A stretch of 30,644 nucleotides of DNA from an uncultured Collinsella sp. (GTDB lineage: Bacteria; Actinomycetota; Coriobacteriia; Coriobacteriales; Coriobacteriaceae): positions 1 through 30,644 of the forward strand of contig CATXXF010000024.1 of NCBI GenBank assembly GCA_958403395.1, read 5' to 3'. Positions 25,067 through 30,644 of the stretch are shown here, one piece after another; positions within the stretch are counted from its first letter, which is position 1, and every line of letters begins with the position of its first letter. The position numbers and the translations under genes were made by a program. The notes under the pieces were generated by a model, which was given only the letters and a program-made list of their open reading frames with translations, was not told the DNA's origin and did not search any database.

Positions 25067-25108
25067 AAAACCACCACAAAGGGGACAGGCACCTTTGTGG
25101 TGGTTTTT
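25067..25108 (+). terminator. 16-bp perfect hairpin with T-run between aroE/K and aroQ
   Basis: AAAACCACCACAAAGG (25067-25082) pairs perfectly with 25092-25107, around a 9-nt loop GGACAGGCA, and ends in TTTTT. It begins 2 nt after the aroE/K stop. The mirror arm also has an A-run, so it can terminate in both directions. Only 20 nt separate it from the aroQ ATG, so aroQ would need read-through. It could also be a dispersed repeat. Confidence 0.85.
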
Positions 25109-25128
25109 CAACCGCAAAGGAAGCAATC

Positions 25129-25566
25129 ATGAAAGCACTCGTCATTAACGGCCCCAACCTCAACATGCTCGGCATTCGCGAGCCGGGCATCTATGGCAGC
25201 GACAACTACGACCGCTTAGCGCAGATCTGCCATGAAGCGGGCGCCGCACAGGGCTTCGACGAGATCGAGGTTTTCCAGTCCAACCACGAGGGCAGCATCG
25301 TCGACAAGATCCAGGAGGCCTACGGCAAGGTCGACGGCATCGTCATCAACCCGGCGGCCTACACGCACACGAGCGTGGCCATCTTGGATGCCCTCAAAGC
25401 CGTCGCCATCCCCGCCGTTGAGGTCCACATCAGCGCCGTCGAGACCCGCGAGGACTTCCGCCAGGTGAGCTACGCCCGCCTGGCCTGCTTCGCCACCATC
25501 ACCGGTGAGGGCCTGCAGGGCTACGCACATGCGCTAGAGCTGTTGAGGGAACGACTCGAAAAGTAG
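25129..25566 (+). CDS. aroQ: 3-Dehydroquinate dehydratase, type II
   Basis: It dehydrates 3-dehydroquinate to 3-dehydroshikimate. The 145-residue length is typical of the small dodecameric type II enzyme. Motifs are VINGPNLNMLGIREPGIYG with catalytic Tyr22, FQSNHEGSIVDKIQEA, IVINPAAYTHTSVAI, and AVEVHIS with the catalytic His. Start ATG with AAAGGAAG upstream. It supplies the step between AroB and the AroE half of the fusion, completing the pathway set in this cluster. Confidence 0.96.
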   Translation: MKALVINGPNLNMLGIREPGIYGSDNYDRLAQICHEAGAAQGFDEIEVFQSNHEGSIVDKIQEAYGKVDGIVINPAAYTHTSVAILDALKAVAIPAVEVHISAVETREDFRQVSYARLACFATITGEGLQGYAHALELLRERLEK

Positions 25567-25600
25567 TCTCGCGCGCAAATCCATCAACCCCGATTCGCAC

Positions 25601-25659
25601 GCCAGTAATGCCAGTGCCGCCAGCAGCAACCTCGCTACTGGCGGCACTTTATTACTGGC
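25601..25659. repeat. 59-bp two-part inverted repeat
   Basis: Outer arms GCCAGTAAT (25601-25609) and ATTACTGGC (25651-25659) are perfect complements. Inner arms AGTGCCGCCAG (25613-25623) and CTGGCGGCACT (25638-25648) are perfect over 11 bp. It ends one nt before a TATAAT. Either it is a weak terminator for aroQ or an operator for the next cassette. Confidence 0.8.
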
Positions 25660-25660
25660 A

Positions 25661-25666
25661 TATAAT
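25661..25666 (+). promoter_or_regulatory. Candidate -10 box of the DUF4869/P-loop cassette
   Basis: TATAAT is a perfect -10, 31 nt before the ATG at 25698. The -35 position (about 25638-25643, CTGGCG) falls in the inverted repeat and does not match consensus, so activity may depend on a factor binding there. Confidence 0.5.
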
Positions 25667-25697
25667 CGTTGCAGCCACAAAACGTCTGGAGACTCGC

Positions 25698-26147
25698 ATG
25701 CTAAGCATCCATCTGGGAGATTACCCCGGTTCCATCTACGATACCGAGACCTACTTTAGGAACTCATACTTGGACTCATGGTTCGAAGACCCTATGGCCG
25801 CACAGATCATTAAAAGCGTGGACGGATCAGAGCTCATCGGCCCCCACAACATCGTAAGCAAGCAGCTGGGCTCGATCACCCCACTCGAACTGTCCGGCGG
25901 CGTTAAGACGCTGCTGCTGGTGCGCAATCTACCAAACATGGTGTTCAATGCATCCACTTGCGGAGATAACTGCGCCCGCTGGCTGCTCAAAATTGGCAAA
26001 GAGCAGGATGTGCTGGTGACCCTTTACCACATCATGAAATTTCCCTGGAAGCGTTTTGAGATTCGCATCAATAACGACGGCCGCATCGTCAGGAACATGC
26101 AGGAGTTCGTCGGTGCCACCAATGATTTTCTGGATGTTGATGAGTAA
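25698..26147 (+). CDS. DUF4869-like small protein
   Basis: The 149-residue product begins MLSIHLGDYPGSIYDTETYF and has the conserved-looking middle SGGVKTLLLVRNLP followed by FNASTCGDNCARWLLKIG. No signal peptide or membrane helix is seen. The resemblance to DUF4869 (a family of about 150 residues) is from memory and not a computed match. The function is not known. The start ATG has GGAG six nt upstream; an upstream in-frame start at 25608 lies inside the inverted repeat and is rejected. The TAA stop overlaps the ATG of the next gene, which implies co-translation with the P-loop protein. Base composition is less GC-rich than the aro cluster. It is a cargo-like cassette and absence from close relatives would not surprise. 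Confidence 0.65.
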   Translation: MLSIHLGDYPGSIYDTETYFRNSYLDSWFEDPMAAQIIKSVDGSELIGPHNIVSKQLGSITPLELSGGVKTLLLVRNLPNMVFNASTCGDNCARWLLKIGKEQDVLVTLYHIMKFPWKRFEIRINNDGRIVRNMQEFVGATNDFLDVDE

Positions 26148-27148
26148 TGAAAGGATCACACACCGTTGTCGTGGAGCGCGCAAAAGTCAAATACACGCTC
26201 ACCTTTAAACGCAATATTTCCTTCATCCGCGGCAACAGCGGCACGGGCAAAACGACGCTCATCTCGATGATTCGCGACTACAACGACCGAGGACCGGAAA
26301 GCGGCGTTGCACTCAGCTGCGACGTGCCTTGTGAAACGCTTTCCGGCAGACGCTGGGAGCGCGAGCTTTCGATCATCGAAGATTCAATCGTCTTTCTAGA
26401 TGAGGGCAACGAGTTTATCTACTCAAAGGACTTCGCCAAAACCGTAAACGGCTCGTCCAACTATTTTGTTCTGATATCTCGTCGCGATGCCAACGAGCTC
26501 CCCTACAGCGTTGATGAGATCCTGAAGTTAGTCAACACGACGAGTAAAACAATCAATGGCCGCAAGAGCGACAGGCGCTTCTACTCGGTGACCAAGCCGC
26601 TATATGACCACACGGCAAGCATGCTGTATCAGGATCTAAATGTTGGATTCGAGGTACCCGACGCCGTAGTTGTCGAGGATAGCAAATCTGGCTATCAATT
26701 CTACGACGCTCTTTGCAACCGGCTCGGAATCCCCTGCTATACCGCCACCGGCGTAGCAAATCTAAAGCGGACAATTCACGAATGCCCCGAGCAAAACGTT
26801 CTTGCCATTGGAGACGGCGCAGCGTTTGGTCCCTACATCGAAAAGGTGCTCGGACAGCGCGTTTACAAGAACGTTCGCTTGTTCCTCCCGGAATCATTCG
26901 AGTGGACACTTCTGCAATCTGGCCTCATTCCCAGTAACGACATTCCAAAAATCCTCAAGGATCCTTCGAGCTATATCGAAAGCCGCGACTACCTAAGCTG
27001 GGAACGATTCTTCACCGACGTATTGATCAAGTACTCGGCAGACACTCGCTACGCCTACAGAAAGGCAAAGCTCAATGAGCAGTACCTGAGGCCGCAGGCG
27101 ATGAATGCAGTTGCAAACGTCTTGCCCGAGTGCCTGAAGGCAGACTAG
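26147..27148 (+). CDS. P-loop ATPase-like protein, partner of DUF4869-like gene
   Basis: The 333-residue product has Walker A GNSGTGKT (residues 29-36) after a beta-strand (RNISFIRG), and a Walker B-like IVFLDEGNEF (81-90; D85-E86). A strand ending ISRR lies about residue 107. The spacing between Walker A and B is only about 50 residues and there is no ABC signature, so the ATPase core is very compact. The C-terminal half (about 165-250) has DAVVVEDSKSGYQFYDAL and NVLAIGDGAAFGPYIEKVLG, faintly like the Glu and Asp motifs of TOPRIM domains in OLD-type proteins; this is weak. No helix-turn-helix or membrane segment is seen. It overlaps the upstream gene by one base (TAATG). Function unknown. 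Confidence 0.6.
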   Translation: MKGSHTVVVERAKVKYTLTFKRNISFIRGNSGTGKTTLISMIRDYNDRGPESGVALSCDVPCETLSGRRWERELSIIEDSIVFLDEGNEFIYSKDFAKTVNGSSNYFVLISRRDANELPYSVDEILKLVNTTSKTINGRKSDRRFYSVTKPLYDHTASMLYQDLNVGFEVPDAVVVEDSKSGYQFYDALCNRLGIPCYTATGVANLKRTIHECPEQNVLAIGDGAAFGPYIEKVLGQRVYKNVRLFLPESFEWTLLQSGLIPSNDIPKILKDPSSYIESRDYLSWERFFTDVLIKYSADTRYAYRKAKLNEQYLRPQAMNAVANVLPECLKAD

Positions 27149-27164
27149 ACAGACTAGATATAGT

Positions 27165-27195
27165 GGGGAGGGCCAAGTTGGTCCTCCCCGTTTTT
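27165..27195 (+). terminator. Intrinsic terminator of the DUF4869/P-loop cassette
   Basis: GGGGAGG (27165-27171) pairs with CCTCCCC (27183-27189). The stem extends by G-T, C-G and C-G pairs around a 5-nt loop and is followed by G and TTTTT (27191-27195). It is 16 nt past the stop of the P-loop gene. Confidence 0.9.
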
Positions 27196-27196
27196 G

Positions 27197-27698
27197 TTAC
27201 GCCTTCTTGATCACGTACACCAACCCTATGTCGCACCTGCGGCGCACAATCGACGCAAAGAGCCACGATGCTGGCAGCGTCATAAGCAGAGGCATGGTCT
27301 GCCAAGGAATAAACCAATCGACCGCGTGGATTGCAAAGATGGCAAGACTGGCCTGTCCGCAGAACACGAGCGCTCGCTCAAAGGACCCCAAAACCGGCAC
27401 GTCTTTCAACTTCTCCAACGCCATCGAAACCCAGCACACGCAGTAGCTACCGGCAAGAGCGGCAACTGTCGCAACCAAAAACCCATCCACGCGGCGGCTC
27501 GAAAGCTCACCCCACTCAGCGCGGCAAGGACAAGCCAAGCAACACCGGCTCCAATAAACAGCAGAGGCTCGCTCACGCTCGGCTCCAGCCCCCTTAGGCG
27601 CGCCGTATAACCAATCCACATCAGCAGCACAACAGCAGCTCACGCCACGGCTTCGGCCTAAACGTATACCCGGCAAGAATAAAGAACACCGGCATGTG
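27197..27698 (-). pseudogene. Decayed acyltransferase-3 family membrane protein fragment
   Basis: Three reading frames on the minus strand each hold a piece of an integral-membrane O-acyltransferase. Near 27695-27625 one frame gives MPVFFILAGYTFRPKPWREL, the family N-terminal core helix. A second frame (to about 27490) gives LLMWIGYTARL and further hydrophobic helices (EPLLFIGAGVAWLVLAALSG). A third (about 27490-27197) gives VDGFLVATVAALAGSY and SLAIFAIHAVDWFIPW, the typical C-terminal helices, ending at 27197. The total is far shorter than the usual 330-360 residues, so the middle is deleted and at least two frame breaks remain. The intact start is missing and the fragment abuts the tRNA-Arg terminator. 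Confidence 0.75.
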
Positions 27699-27730
27699 AA
27701 AAAGCCCAGACCACCAAGCGGTCTGGGCTT
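27699..27730 (-). terminator. Intrinsic terminator after tRNA-Arg(TCT)
   Basis: AAGCCCAGACC (27702-27712) pairs perfectly with GGTCTGGGCTT (27720-27730) around a 7-nt loop, with a T-run (complement of 27699-27703) on the minus strand. It lies 9 nt past the CCA end. Confidence 0.88.
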
Positions 27731-27739
27731 AATAAACGA

Positions 27740-27816
27740 TGGTGCTCCATGGCGGATTCGAACCGTCGACCTTGGGATTAGAAGTCCCCTGCTCTATCCA
27801 ACTGAGCTAATGGAGC
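27740..27816 (-). tRNA. tRNA-Arg, anticodon TCT
   Basis: A 77-nt cloverleaf on the minus strand: acceptor GCTCCAT/ATGGAGC, D-stem GCTC/GAGC, anticodon loop CTTCTAA (anticodon TCT), T-loop TTCGAAT, discriminator A, encoded CCA. Two stem mismatches are seen: G27-A43 at the top of the anticodon stem and A50-C64 in the T-stem. It would read AGA, a rare codon in such genomes. Confidence 0.94.
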
Positions 27817-27859
27817 AAATAACCGCACGCCCAGCCAAACAATTCGGCCAAGCGTAAGT

Positions 27860-27865
27860 AATTAT
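27860..27865 (-). promoter_or_regulatory. Possible -10 box for tRNA-Arg(TCT)
   Basis: A perfect TATAAT on the minus strand, about 44 nt ahead of the tRNA 5' end and just past the tagH-like stop. No good -35 is found in the end of the tagH-like gene, so the tRNA may also be read through from that operon. Confidence 0.35.
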
Positions 27866-27868
27866 AAC

Positions 27869-28636
27869 CTAGTTGAACTGCTCACGGTACGCCTTGCAGA
27901 CCTCACTGACCGGGCCGTCCATGCGAAGGTCACCCTTCTCAATCCAAACGGCACGCTGGCAGATGCGCTCAACCTGCTCCATGGAGTGCGAAACGAACAG
28001 AACCGTCACTTCGCCGCTCTGGATAAAGTGCTGGATGCGGGCCTCGCACTTCTGCTGGAAGAACACATCACCGACGGACAACGTCTCGTCAACGATCAGA
28101 ATATCGGGCTCGGTAATCGTCGCGATTGCAAAGGCGATACGCGCCACCATGCCCGAGGAGAAGTTCTTGAGCGGCATATCGACAAAGTTCTGCAGCTCAG
28201 CGAATTCGATAATGCCGTCAAAGTTGGCATCGATGAACTCCTTGGTATAGCCGAGCAGGGCGCCGTTCAGATAGATGTTCTCGCGGGCGGTCAGCTCGGG
28301 GTCAAAGCCAGCACCAAGCTCAATCAGCGGCGCGATGTTACCGTGCACCTTAACGCTGCCCTCGCTTGGCTCAAGCACGCCAGCGATAATCTTGAGCATC
28401 GTAGACTTGCCGGAGCCATTGGTGCCGACCAGACCCACGACCTCGCCACGATGAATATCAAACGAGATATGCTTAAGCGCCCTAAACTCCTCAAAGAACA
28501 ACTCATGCTTGGCAAGCTTGATGAAGTACTCCTTGAGGTTGGTCAGCGACTCGGACGCCATGTTAAAGATCATGGTGACGTCGTCGACCTCGACAGCCAG
28601 AGGCTGCTCGCTGTAATCAACAACAGATTCAGTCAT
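27869..28636 (-). CDS. Polysaccharide ABC exporter ATPase (TagH/Wzt-like)
   Basis: It is the ATPase subunit of an ABC exporter for teichoic-acid or O-antigen-like glycopolymers. The 255-residue product has Walker A GTNGSGKS, the family-specific signature NFSSGMVARIAFAIATI, and Walker B ILIVDETLSVGD, with the H-loop in VLFVSHS. The TagH-type N-terminal extension (MIFNMASESLTNLKEYFIKL) links to the permease. No C-terminal carbohydrate-binding domain is present, unlike Wzt of E. coli O9a. The ATG 28636 has AAGGAG seven nt upstream; the GTG at 28639 is only four nt from it. It follows the permease gene by 11 nt. The polymer is not identified. Confidence 0.88.
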   Translation of the reverse strand: MTESVVDYSEQPLAVEVDDVTMIFNMASESLTNLKEYFIKLAKHELFFEEFRALKHISFDIHRGEVVGLVGTNGSGKSTMLKIIAGVLEPSEGSVKVHGNIAPLIELGAGFDPELTARENIYLNGALLGYTKEFIDANFDGIIEFAELQNFVDMPLKNFSSGMVARIAFAIATITEPDILIVDETLSVGDVFFQQKCEARIQHFIQSGEVTVLFVSHSMEQVERICQRAVWIEKGDLRMDGPVSEVCKAYREQFN

Positions 28637-28647
28637 CACAGCACTCC

Positions 28648-29493
28648 TTAGATGTAGAGGATAAATTTGCGCTCGGACTTATGGAACACGGTATAGCCAA
28701 TAATAAGCGCAAGAACCGCCCAAGCGACGCACATACCAAACGTCATAAGCGAGGGCGTAGTCTGGAACAGGAAGATATCGCGCATAAACTGCAGGTAGTT
28801 GAACATGGGGTTCGCATACATCAAGATACGCACGAGATGCGGCATTTGCGCAATATAGTCAGTCGTCCAGAAGATGGGCGTAATGTAAGTCCACGCCGTA
28901 ATGACGACGCTCCACAGATGCATAACGTCGCGGAAGAAGACCGTAAGGGCAGAGAGCATCATGCCCAGGCCCATGCAGAAGCACATAAGCAGCAGCAGGC
29001 AAACCGGCAGCAGAATCAGGTGCCAAGAAGGCATAACGCGGAACCACAGCATGACGATGGCGACGGCGACCAGCGAGAAGGCAAAGTTGACCAGCGAGAA
29101 GAGCACCTTCTGCACCGGGAAAACCCAGCGGTGCACCTTAACCTTCTTGAGCAGAGGGGCAGCGCCCACGATCGACGTCAGGGCCTGGTTAGTAGACTCA
29201 GACATGACGGCAAAGGTAATGTTACCCACGATCAAGTACAGCGGGTACATCTCGGGCGTCATTGAGCCATTGCGGCCCTGGCCAAAAATCGTCGAGAACA
29301 CGATGGCCATGACGATCATCATCAGCAGCGGGTTGAGCACCGACCATGCGACGCCCAGAACGCTACGGCGATACTTGATCTTAAAATCCTTGGTAACCAG
29401 CTGACGAAGGATAAACGCGTCCTTCTCAAATTCGTTCTTAGCAAACGTCGCAGGCAGACTGCGAGTTTCTTGTTGCTTTGTCTGATCCGACAC
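28648..29493 (-). CDS. Polysaccharide ABC exporter permease (TagG/Wzm-like)
   Basis: An ABC-2-type permease with six hydrophobic segments, 281 residues from a GTG start at 29493. AAAGGAG lies 8 nt upstream; upstream in-frame extension is not needed. The cytoplasmic N-terminal motif is LRQLVTKDFKIKYRRSVLGV, and helices include LGVAWSVLNPLLMMIVMAIV, MYPLYLIVGNITFAVMS, FPVQKVLFSLVNFAFSLVAV and LLPVCLLLLMCFCMGLGMML. FWTTDYIAQMP and YANPMFNYLQFMRDI are typical of TagG/Wzm. It pairs with the ATPase 11 nt downstream. Confidence 0.9.
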   Translation of the reverse strand: MSDQTKQQETRSLPATFAKNEFEKDAFILRQLVTKDFKIKYRRSVLGVAWSVLNPLLMMIVMAIVFSTIFGQGRNGSMTPEMYPLYLIVGNITFAVMSESTNQALTSIVGAAPLLKKVKVHRWVFPVQKVLFSLVNFAFSLVAVAIVMLWFRVMPSWHLILLPVCLLLLMCFCMGLGMMLSALTVFFRDVMHLWSVVITAWTYITPIFWTTDYIAQMPHLVRILMYANPMFNYLQFMRDIFLFQTTPSLMTFGMCVAWAVLALIIGYTVFHKSERKFILYI

Positions 29494-29532
29494 GGATGCA
29501 ACTCCTTTACTCGTAATCGTTGACAAACGAAC

Positions 29533-29538
29533 AGTATA
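29533..29538 (-). promoter_or_regulatory. Possible -10 box of tagG-like operon
   Basis: TATACT on the minus strand (complement of 29533-29538), about 40 nt ahead of the GTG. No convincing -35 box stands 16-18 nt upstream. Confidence 0.35.
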
Positions 29539-29594
29539 GACCCGACGGCCATGCAAACGATTCGCGCAACAAAACTGGAGAACTAACCCACATC

Positions 29595-29623
29595 TTAGGA
29601 TGCCAGGCCCAAACGGCTATACT
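29595..29623 (+). promoter_or_regulatory. Candidate promoter of the glycosyltransferase gene
   Basis: TTAGGA (29595-29600), 17-nt spacer, TATACT (29618-29623). The -10 is a good match and the -35 is poor. It stands divergent to the exporter promoter in a 160-nt shared intergenic region. Confidence 0.45.
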
Positions 29624-29653
29624 TTCTAGGATTGAATGTATAAGGAGCATTAA

Positions 29654-30625
29654 GTGAATTCTGAATCCATCGCCGTCATCATCCCTTGCTACAACGAAGC
29701 GCTCACGATCGGCAAAGTCATCGATGACTTTCACCGCGAGCTTCCGCAGGCGACGGTCTATGTCTATGACAACAACTCGTCGGACGATACCTCACGCATT
29801 GCCACCGAGCACGGCGCCACAGTCCGCTTTGAGCCCCGTCAGGGAAAGGGCAACGTGTGCCGCCAGATGTTTCGCGATATCGACGCCGATTGCTACCTGA
29901 TGGTCGACGGAGACGACACCTACCCCGCCGAGGCGGCCAAGGCCCTCTGCGAGCCCATCCTTAACGGCACGGCCGACATGACCGTAGGCGATCGCCTTTC
30001 CAACGGCACCTACGCCGAGGAGAACAAGCGTGCCTTCCACGGCTTTGGCAATAATCTGGTCCGCGCCATGATCAAGTGGATCTATGGCTACAGCTTCGAT
30101 GATGTCATGACCGGCTACCGCGCCATGAGCCGTCCGTTCGTTAAAACCTTCCCTGTGCTTTCCGAGGGCTTCCAGATCGAAACCGAGCTCTCGATCCACG
30201 CCGTCGACCACCGCTGGCGCATCAAAGACGTGCCCATCGAGTACCGCGACCGTCCGGAAGGCTCCGAGTCCAAGCTCAATACCGTGAGCGACGGCATTAA
30301 AGTCGTTGCGATGATCGGCACGCTGTTCAAGGACTACCGCCCGCTGAAGTTCTTCAGCCTCGTCGCGCTTCTATTCGCGATTATCGGCCTGGTTTTGGGC
30401 ATTCCTATCTTTGTTGAGTACTTTCAGACCGGCCTGGTCCCGCGTTTCCCCACTGCCATGCTTGCTGCATCGTTTTTGTTCCTCTGTGGTCTGAGCCTTG
30501 CAACCGGATTCATCCTGGATTCTGTGGCAAAGGTCGAAAAAAAGCAGTGGGAGGTCAACGTGTACAGCAAATACGCCTACGATGACCAGCCCGGCAAGTC
30601 CGCCACCGAGACAAGCGAGAGGTAG
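29654..30625 (+). CDS. Family 2 glycosyltransferase with C-terminal membrane anchor
   Basis: The 323-residue product is a GT-A glycosyltransferase of the DPM1/GtrB type, which transfers a sugar from a nucleotide sugar, often to a lipid carrier. Motifs: IAVIIPCYNEALTIGKVIDD, VYVYDNNSSDDTSRIA, LMVDGDDTYPAEAAKA (metal-binding DGDD), DVMTGYRAMSRPFVK, GFQIETELSIHA and VPIEYRDRPEGSESKL. After residue about 235 there are two hydrophobic helices (FFSLVALLFAIIGLVLGIPI; PTAMLAASFLFLCGLSLATG). The start is GTG 29654 with AAGGAG six nt upstream. A signal peptide is not present. It is divergent from the ABC exporter, suggesting a surface glycan role; the sugar cannot be deduced. Confidence 0.9.
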   Translation: MNSESIAVIIPCYNEALTIGKVIDDFHRELPQATVYVYDNNSSDDTSRIATEHGATVRFEPRQGKGNVCRQMFRDIDADCYLMVDGDDTYPAEAAKALCEPILNGTADMTVGDRLSNGTYAEENKRAFHGFGNNLVRAMIKWIYGYSFDDVMTGYRAMSRPFVKTFPVLSEGFQIETELSIHAVDHRWRIKDVPIEYRDRPEGSESKLNTVSDGIKVVAMIGTLFKDYRPLKFFSLVALLFAIIGLVLGIPIFVEYFQTGLVPRFPTAMLAASFLFLCGLSLATGFILDSVAKVEKKQWEVNVYSKYAYDDQPGKSATETSER

Positions 30626-30644
30626 ATCTTCCGCAGAATACTAT

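Noticed and set aside
25608..25697. N-terminal extension of the DUF4869-like gene
   Set aside because: It would begin inside the inverted repeat, ahead of the -10 box. The ATG at 25698 has a good ribosome-binding site.
27194..27610. 138-codon open frame on the plus strand over the acyltransferase remnant
   Set aside because: The opposite strand gives recognisable acyltransferase helices in three frames; this frame is compositionally a shadow.
16838..27816. Similar 3' ends of the two tRNA-Arg genes as possible attachment sites of an 11-kb element
   Set aside because: The similarity is limited to what tRNA homology explains, there is no integrase gene, and the DNA between is core aromatic metabolism.
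29494..29556. N-terminal extension of the exporter permease
   Set aside because: It would include the ribosome-binding site and the predicted transcription start region. GTG 29493 with AAAGGAG is better.
1..30644. CRISPR arrays, insertion sequences, integrases, rRNA genes
   Set aside because: No spaced direct-repeat series, transposase or integrase motifs, or rRNA sequence were seen on either strand.

Overview
This high-GC window looks like chromosome of a gut Coriobacteriia actinobacterium, most likely Collinsella or a close relative. The reasons are the GC-rich third positions, the rplU-rpmA-obgE block preceded by the radical-SAM pair and a rod-shape (mre/mrd) block, tRNAs with an encoded CCA end, and the general flavour of the proteins. 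The genus assignment is an inference from gene order and protein style, not from a database match.

Layout. (1) 1-4731, minus strand: the start of obgE (cut by the window edge), ribosomal proteins L27 and L21, a TIGR03936/DUF2344-like protein, a B12-binding radical SAM protein (TIGR03960-like) and a DUF697-like protein. (2) 4750-10710, minus strand: the elongation machinery rodA, mrdA (PBP2), mreD, mreC and mreB, transcribed mreB to rodA. (3) 10826-16773, minus strand: a TPR membrane protein, a cyclophilin, a zinc-ribbon membrane protein and a large cation P-type ATPase, then tRNA-Arg(CCG). (4) 17046-25566, plus strand: a nearly closed aromatic amino acid cluster, aroF-tyrA-aroB-aroA-aroC-pheA-aroE/aroK-aroQ. 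It carries every step from erythrose-4-phosphate and PEP to phenylpyruvate and hydroxyphenylpyruvate; only the final aminotransferase is absent. (5) 25601-27195, plus strand: a two-gene accessory cassette, a DUF4869-like small protein overlapping a P-loop protein, with its own candidate promoter, a 59-bp inverted repeat and a strong terminator. (6) 27197-27868, minus strand: a decayed acyltransferase-3 fragment next to tRNA-Arg(TCT). (7) 27869-30625: a TagGH-type polysaccharide ABC exporter (minus) divergent from a membrane-anchored family 2 glycosyltransferase (plus).

How the parts work together. Regions 1-2 join translation/ribosome assembly with cell elongation. Region 4 makes chorismate, Phe and Tyr precursors. 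It appears to be controlled by an intrinsic terminator just ahead of aroF, where no plus-strand gene lies upstream, which is the arrangement expected of a transcription attenuator. Feedback control is also suggested by the N-terminal regulatory domain of AroF and the ACT domain of PheA. Region 7 is probably the edge of a cell-surface glycopolymer locus.

The best candidate for an undescribed system is the DUF4869-like/P-loop pair at 25698-27148. The second gene has a clear Walker A and a Walker B-like motif, and its C-terminal half weakly resembles TOPRIM/OLD-type proteins. Its function is unknown.
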